Shown in pieces: positions 59,841 through 64,000 of a stretch of 64,000 bases of DNA. The translations under genes and the position numbers were made by a program. The DNA lies in NCBI GenBank assembly GCA_947034895.1, contig OX344762.1, positions 11,289,501 to 11,353,500 on the forward strand, read 5' to 3'. A model generated the notes under the pieces. It had not been told where the DNA came from. It saw nothing but the letters and a program-made list of their open reading frames with translations, and searched no databases. The stretch's first letter is position 1; every line of letters begins with the position of its first letter. Origin of the DNA: Rhytidiadelphus loreus (lineage: Eukaryota; Streptophyta; Bryopsida; Hypnales; Hylocomiaceae).

Positions 59841-60539
59841 GTGGTTCTAATCAATATATAACAATACAATTGCCAAAATACTAAACACTTATGAAATATA
59901 AATTCTAACCCTAAACCTCAACCATTTAAACTCTTCACAAATAAAATAAATGACAACTTTTATGGAAGATTTTCAAACCAAAATCAATATCCAACACAAT
60001 CATACTAGTATTTAGGAAGTATATCAAATGCACAAATGAATAAATGAATATATATATTAATAAAAGAATGTAGATATATATATACATTTTGAGGTTAAAG
60101 ATAAAGTAAAATTAAAAACATGAAATTAAAAAGACAAAAGTGAAAAAATAAAAATTCTTGAAAATTTACCTAACACATGGTTTACATATTTTAATAGTTA
60201 GAGATCATAATGTGAATTATACTAAAACTGATGGAATATCTAGCAATATGCATGCAAAACAAATTCAAACAAGTTGTAAATATTTAAAGGAGTTTGAATT
60301 CATGAAAATACTAAATCAATTTTGTACTCTTTAAATTTAAAATAACACAAACTCATTCATTTTTTCATTGGGTAAACTTTAAATATATTTGAATGATGAA
60401 AAATCATAGAATTACTAGCAAAATGTCCAAAAAAATAACACCAACAAGTTGGGAAATAGTACAAAGAATTAGAATTCATGAAAACATTGAACTAATTTTG
60501 TATTTTTAGGGTTTAAAATGTCTGTGGCAAGTCATTTGA

Positions 60540-61214
60540 GACCTTACAGTCAAGTGCAATTCTGGTTTCAACTAGAGAAGAGATCATGATTGAAGCCAAA
60601 TACTCGGCTAATTGACATTGAGAGATCCAAACGTTCAGTTAAGTAAGAGGTGAGCACCCCAAAACCGACAGTTTTAGCTACTGTACCTATTTACTATTAT
60701 ATTATTTTAGCATGGTCAAATTTTCATTGGTTTTCTTATTGGCAAGTGAAAGGAGGTTCTAACGCAACAAAGAACGCCACATTTGGATACCGTATGCAAA
60801 TGTTATGAAGGGTCAAAGTTTTTTTTGATAGATGTTCTAAAATTGTTTCTTTCACATACGTAAATATTGATTTTGGAGATGTACACAAAGTGATGATGAC
60901 GGTTTTAGGCAGGGTGCAATTTTGGGTGTACCCACCTCATGTACCTCTCTCAAGTTGCACCTGAATTTAGCAAAATTTAGCTGAAAATCTTAGATGAGGG
61001 AACACGGCAAAGCTCATAGAATATGCAGTGTAATTTGCCGTGTGCAGTGTATGTACATGGCAAGGTGTACCGGGCAGTCCCCCATCTTAGGGTTTTAAAA
61101 ATAATTCTTATCTCTCGCATACCTTGACGAGGTTGGTTTTGTCTATTTGTTGCTTTCTTGGTTGTTACGTGTAGAGTTTGAAGCTCCTTTCATTTTCAAT
61201 GTCAAAACAAGTAG
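60540..61214. other. Intergenic DNA, no gene seen
   Basis: Balanced to AT-rich sequence without a reading frame of note. A near-palindromic CCGTGTGCAGTGTATGTACATGG lies near 61040. Nothing else is recognised. Confidence 0.5.
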
Positions 61215-61460
61215 CTAAAAATATATTTTAAGCAAATATTTATAAATTGTATTTGATTATATAAATTGATAGCTACTCAAAAATATTTTAACCATTCAAT
61301 TCCAAATAATGAGGTGAAATTTATTAAGAGTTTTGTTTTGCGGGTAGTGAAGGTAGAAAAAACATATAAAGTTGTATTTTGAACTCAATTACAAAAATTT
61401 CCAAATTAATACAAAAAGAAAGGAAATCTATAGTTCACTAAAACATTTTTACCATTGGAA
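61215..61460 (+). repeat. Dispersed AT-rich repeat, copy C
   Basis: Same orientation as copy A (43800-44035). Shared blocks include TACTCAAAAATATTTTAACCATTCAATTCC, CAAATAATGAG, AAAACATATAAAGTTG, TTGAACTCAATT and CACTAAAACATTT. It lies just outside the CACTA-like element, so it is not part of that element. Confidence 0.55.
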
Positions 61461-62241
61461 TTAATAAATCTCAATTCTTTGTAATATGTATTAATGTTTA
61501 AGTTTTTTCTTTCATCCAATAGTACTTTCCACTTTAATTTGTTAAAAATTTTACATATATATTCTCAACCTATTTCCAAACTATCACTAAAAGAAAATGA
61601 GGGGTTTTGCAACTACAAAGAGCAACTAGTTTTTAGTTGCACTGGACATTTGCAACTGGTGAGGATTTGGAGGGCCCCAGTTGCTATGGACAAGTTTTTC
61701 AGTTGCACCGTAGTTGCAAGGCAAAACATTTTTGTCCCATATTCTATAGCTTACATGGAACTTCATCGATGCACTTTATGACGTGGTTGCCTACGTGGTA
61801 TTCACTGTTGTTTGAGGTCAATAACTAAGTTGCAATTTGTTTGTGACTTCATTGCAACTTTGATGCGATTGGTCTGCTACTTCACTTCAACTACTTCGCA
61901 ACTGCTTTAGGTATATATTTGATTATAGGACAATGTTTATGGGACAATGTAAGTAGTTTGCAACTCATTTACGACATGTTTGTCACTTTTTACCAACTGG
62001 TTTGCAACTAGGTTATGACTTTTCTATGAATACTGTGATTACTTTATAAAATATGTACAACTTTTTTGTAATTTTTTTGTGACTCATTAATCATGAGTAC
62101 AACTTATTTGCAACTACTATGCATCTTGATGATACATTTGTACAACTTGTAATTGACCGCATACAAGTGTTTTACAACTCATTTGCAATTGATGGTCAAC
62201 TAGTATACTCATAATACAATATACAACATATTATACACAAT

Positions 62242-62306
62242 ATACCATACATAATACAACACATATAGTATACCATACATAATACAACACATATAGTATA
62301 CCATAC
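62242..62306. repeat. 28-bp tandem repeat
   Basis: A unit beginning ATACCATACATAATACAA is repeated twice at 62242 and 62270, with a partial third copy at 62298, inside the CACTA-like element. Confidence 0.85.
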
Positions 62307-62483
62307 AATATACACCATATATCATACAATACTCACCATATTGGACAAATATGTTAGGTAGCTCCAAAGGCCACTTATTGTGATTTTAGGGTGTTAAGAA
62401 GACAAGTTATTTATACAAGTGGAGTGGCAATAGGTATGACAAATGATATGGGATATATAAAATGCACGAATTATATTAAAGTA

Positions 62484-62734
62484 AACTTGTCCTCTTGTAG
62501 TTGTTTTGTAATTGTAAACTAGTTGTATTTTGGTTGTTCTATAGTTGTTTTCTAGTTATCTTTGAATTGATTTCTAGTTGCACTGTAGTTGTGGATTCCA
62601 CATAGCGCAAAGTTGTCCACATTAACACTTCTAACGAATATAGGATGTAAAATATCCACACTGTTATGATTCCATTTTCCTACATTTTTTTCTACGACTA
62701 CTCTGCAACTACAACAACATATACATCAAAGTTG
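62484..62734. repeat. Direct duplication within the CACTA-like element, copy 1
   Basis: About 251 bases, from AACTTGTCCTCTTGTAG to ACATCAAAGTTG, are repeated at 63062-63313 with around 90 percent identity by eye. They contain many TAGTTGT motifs and a short palindromic TACGACTACTCTGCAACTAC segment. Confidence 0.85.
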
Positions 62735-63061
62735 GTACAAGAAACTTGTGCCCGATAGAGATTTGTAAACACATCAAATGTATTTGTCAACATCATTATT
62801 TAGTTGTAGAAGCCATTATGAGCTATATTTTGAAGTGTTGTTTTCAACCGATATGAGCTTTATGTAAGGCAATGATTCATTTATAACTCATGTAACAAAA
62901 GAACAAATTGTGAACTTGAAGCAAGTTCCATAACATTTCAAGTAACAAATCCAACTATAATTGTTTTGTAGTCTTCTAGTTGTCTATAGTTATTCTATAT
63001 TAATCTTCCAATGATTTCTTAGTTGTTTTCTACTCAAAATGTAGTCGTTTCCTAGTTGCAT

Positions 63062-63313
63062 AACTTGTCTTCTTGTAGTTGTTTTGTAGTTGTAAACTAG
63101 TTGTATTTTGGTTGTTCTATAGTTGTTTTCTAGTTGTCTTTAAATTGATTTCTAGTTGCACTCTAGTTGTGGATTCCACATAACGTAAAGTTGTCCACAT
63201 TGACACTTCTAACAAATATAGGATGTAAAATACCTACTTTGTTACGATTCTATTTTTCTACATTTTTTTTCTACGACTACTCTGCAACTACAACAACATA
63301 CACATCAAAGTTG
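63062..63313. repeat. Direct duplication within the CACTA-like element, copy 2
   Basis: Second copy of the 62484-62734 unit, closer to the right end. Differences are scattered substitutions (for example TCCTCT to TCTTCT), so the duplication is not recent. Confidence 0.85.
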
Positions 63314-63419
63314 ATGCAATTATAGAAAATTGTAGTTGCAAGATAGTTACATAGGACACTTAGTTGCATTTGAGTTACATATGGCCGGTTGCAGCAGACA
63401 CGTTTTTCTTCTAGTATAT

Positions 63420-64000
63420 TGGCAAAAATACACAAGTTTTAAACATATGTGTTTTTTTCTAAAAATGTCAAAAAGACAAAACTTCATTTTCTAAGAAGGG
63501 CTAGAAAAGCTTGTCTTTTTGAAGTTTAGGTCCATTAAAATTATAATTGGTGGAGATTTTTACTCCTAAATTTTGGGAGTAACTATACACTTGAACAAAT
63601 TATCTAAGGATCATACAATTGGATGTGTTAAAGAATAAATATAGATGAAGATTTTGACCTTGCTTTGAATATTAATATTTTGAAGTAATTTTGCAATTTG
63701 AAACACCAAAGTATTTTAGTGGTTAATTGTAAAACCAAAATTCACATATACCTCAATATCTTTTGCTTAGTATGCATATTGTATTTTGCTAACTAGTGAA
63801 TATGAGTGGAAATTTTGTTGTCAAATTTGAAATCACACATTTTCAAAATACCTTGAATTTTCAATTTTGACTATAAAAATTTGAAATTATCATGAATTTT
63901 AAAGAACAACTATTAAAATTCAAAATTTCAAATTAACTTAGGAAAAAGACTTGATAAGCTTCATTTCATTAGTTGGGTTCAAATACTTTTCTTAAATGCT
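63420..64000. other. AT-rich DNA, no gene seen
   Basis: About 580 AT-rich bases to the right window edge without a recognisable frame or repeat border. Confidence 0.5.

Larger units (their letters stand above)
57468..60539. mobile_element. Large foldback element: arms of about 1.5 kb, 43-bp loop, OTU-like gene in each arm
   Basis: Every position x from 57923 to 59000 pairs with 118044-x on the other strand, with no difference seen over 1,078 bp. The loop is 59001-59043. Outside this core the arms continue to 57468 and 60539 with roughly 90 percent identity and several indels, ending at TCAAATGACTTGCCAC on both sides. Each arm encodes the same 205-residue OTU-like frame. I find no convincing target duplication outside the arms, so the transposon class (foldback, Mutator-like, other) is open. 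An assembly artefact is possible, but the diverged outer arms argue against a simple read-through chimera. Confidence 0.8.
61585..63416. mobile_element. Non-autonomous CACTA-like transposon (1.83 kb) with subterminal repeats
   Basis: The left end is CACTAAAAGAAAATGAG and the right end, read inward, TACTAGAAGAAAAACGTG (first base pair C/G mutated). TAT flanks both sides (61582-61584 and 63417-63419), a 3-bp duplication as expected for CACTA elements. Dozens of AGTTGCA, TTGCAACT and TAGTTGT motifs crowd the element, like the subterminal transposase-binding repeats of En/Spm relatives. No transposase is encoded; the frames at 61494-61828 are short and meaningless. Confidence 0.75.

Noticed and set aside
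62209..62340. CRISPR-like array (short units ATACCATACATAATAC...)
   Set aside because: It is a two-and-a-bit-copy head-to-tail tandem repeat without spacers, in a eukaryotic transposon.

Overview
This is nuclear DNA from a land plant. Three host genes are plant-type and intron-containing: an AGXT2-like aminotransferase, the giant ribosome-biogenesis ATPase midasin, and a secreted pectinesterase. Introns are mostly about 90-500 bp, and midasin has telo-box (AAACCCTAA) sequences upstream, as is common for plant ribosome-biogenesis genes. A piggyBac-type transposase, which I regard as unusual in flowering plants, makes me lean towards a bryophyte-grade (moss-like) genome. That lineage call is inference; nothing here fixes the species.

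Layout. 1-1270: 5' part of an AGXT2-like gene on the minus strand, running off the left edge. 1746-10209: a transposon-rich block with a near-intact piggyBac transposase (4290-6995, minus), a separate spliced gene of unknown function (8776-9704, minus) and several TTAA-CCC piggyBac-type ends. 10210-14130: AT-rich, gene-free DNA with one small inverted-repeat element. 14131-21025: a TTAA-flanked element with a perfect 17-bp terminal inverted repeat, split by a complete, very young Ty1/Copia retrotransposon (15044-20606) whose two 286-bp LTRs show no difference. The Copia carries, antisense between pol and its 3' LTR, a piece resembling a host gene with the PDF motif of plant OSB proteins. 21964-41611: the whole midasin gene (plus strand, 12 coding exons, about 5,711 codons). 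41.9-47.3 kb: AT-rich repeat land with a clean 216-bp CACTA-type MITE, candidate TTAA elements and an old dispersed repeat. 50958-53213: five-exon pectinesterase with a signal peptide (plus strand). 57468-60539: a large foldback structure with arms of about 1.5 kb and a 43-bp loop, each arm carrying the same OTU-like cysteine-protease reading frame. 61585-63416: a non-autonomous CACTA-like element with subterminal AGTTGCA-type repeats and an internal duplication of about 251 bp.

The host genes are not functionally linked: amino-acid or glyoxylate metabolism, 60S ribosome assembly and cell-wall pectin modification sit between mobile DNA. The mobile part holds the novelty: nested class I and class II elements, gene capture by a retrotransposon, and a palindromic element encoding an OTU-like protein. 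Coordinates of spliced genes were derived by hand from reading frame, GT/AG sites, phase and remembered family similarity; no database search was possible.
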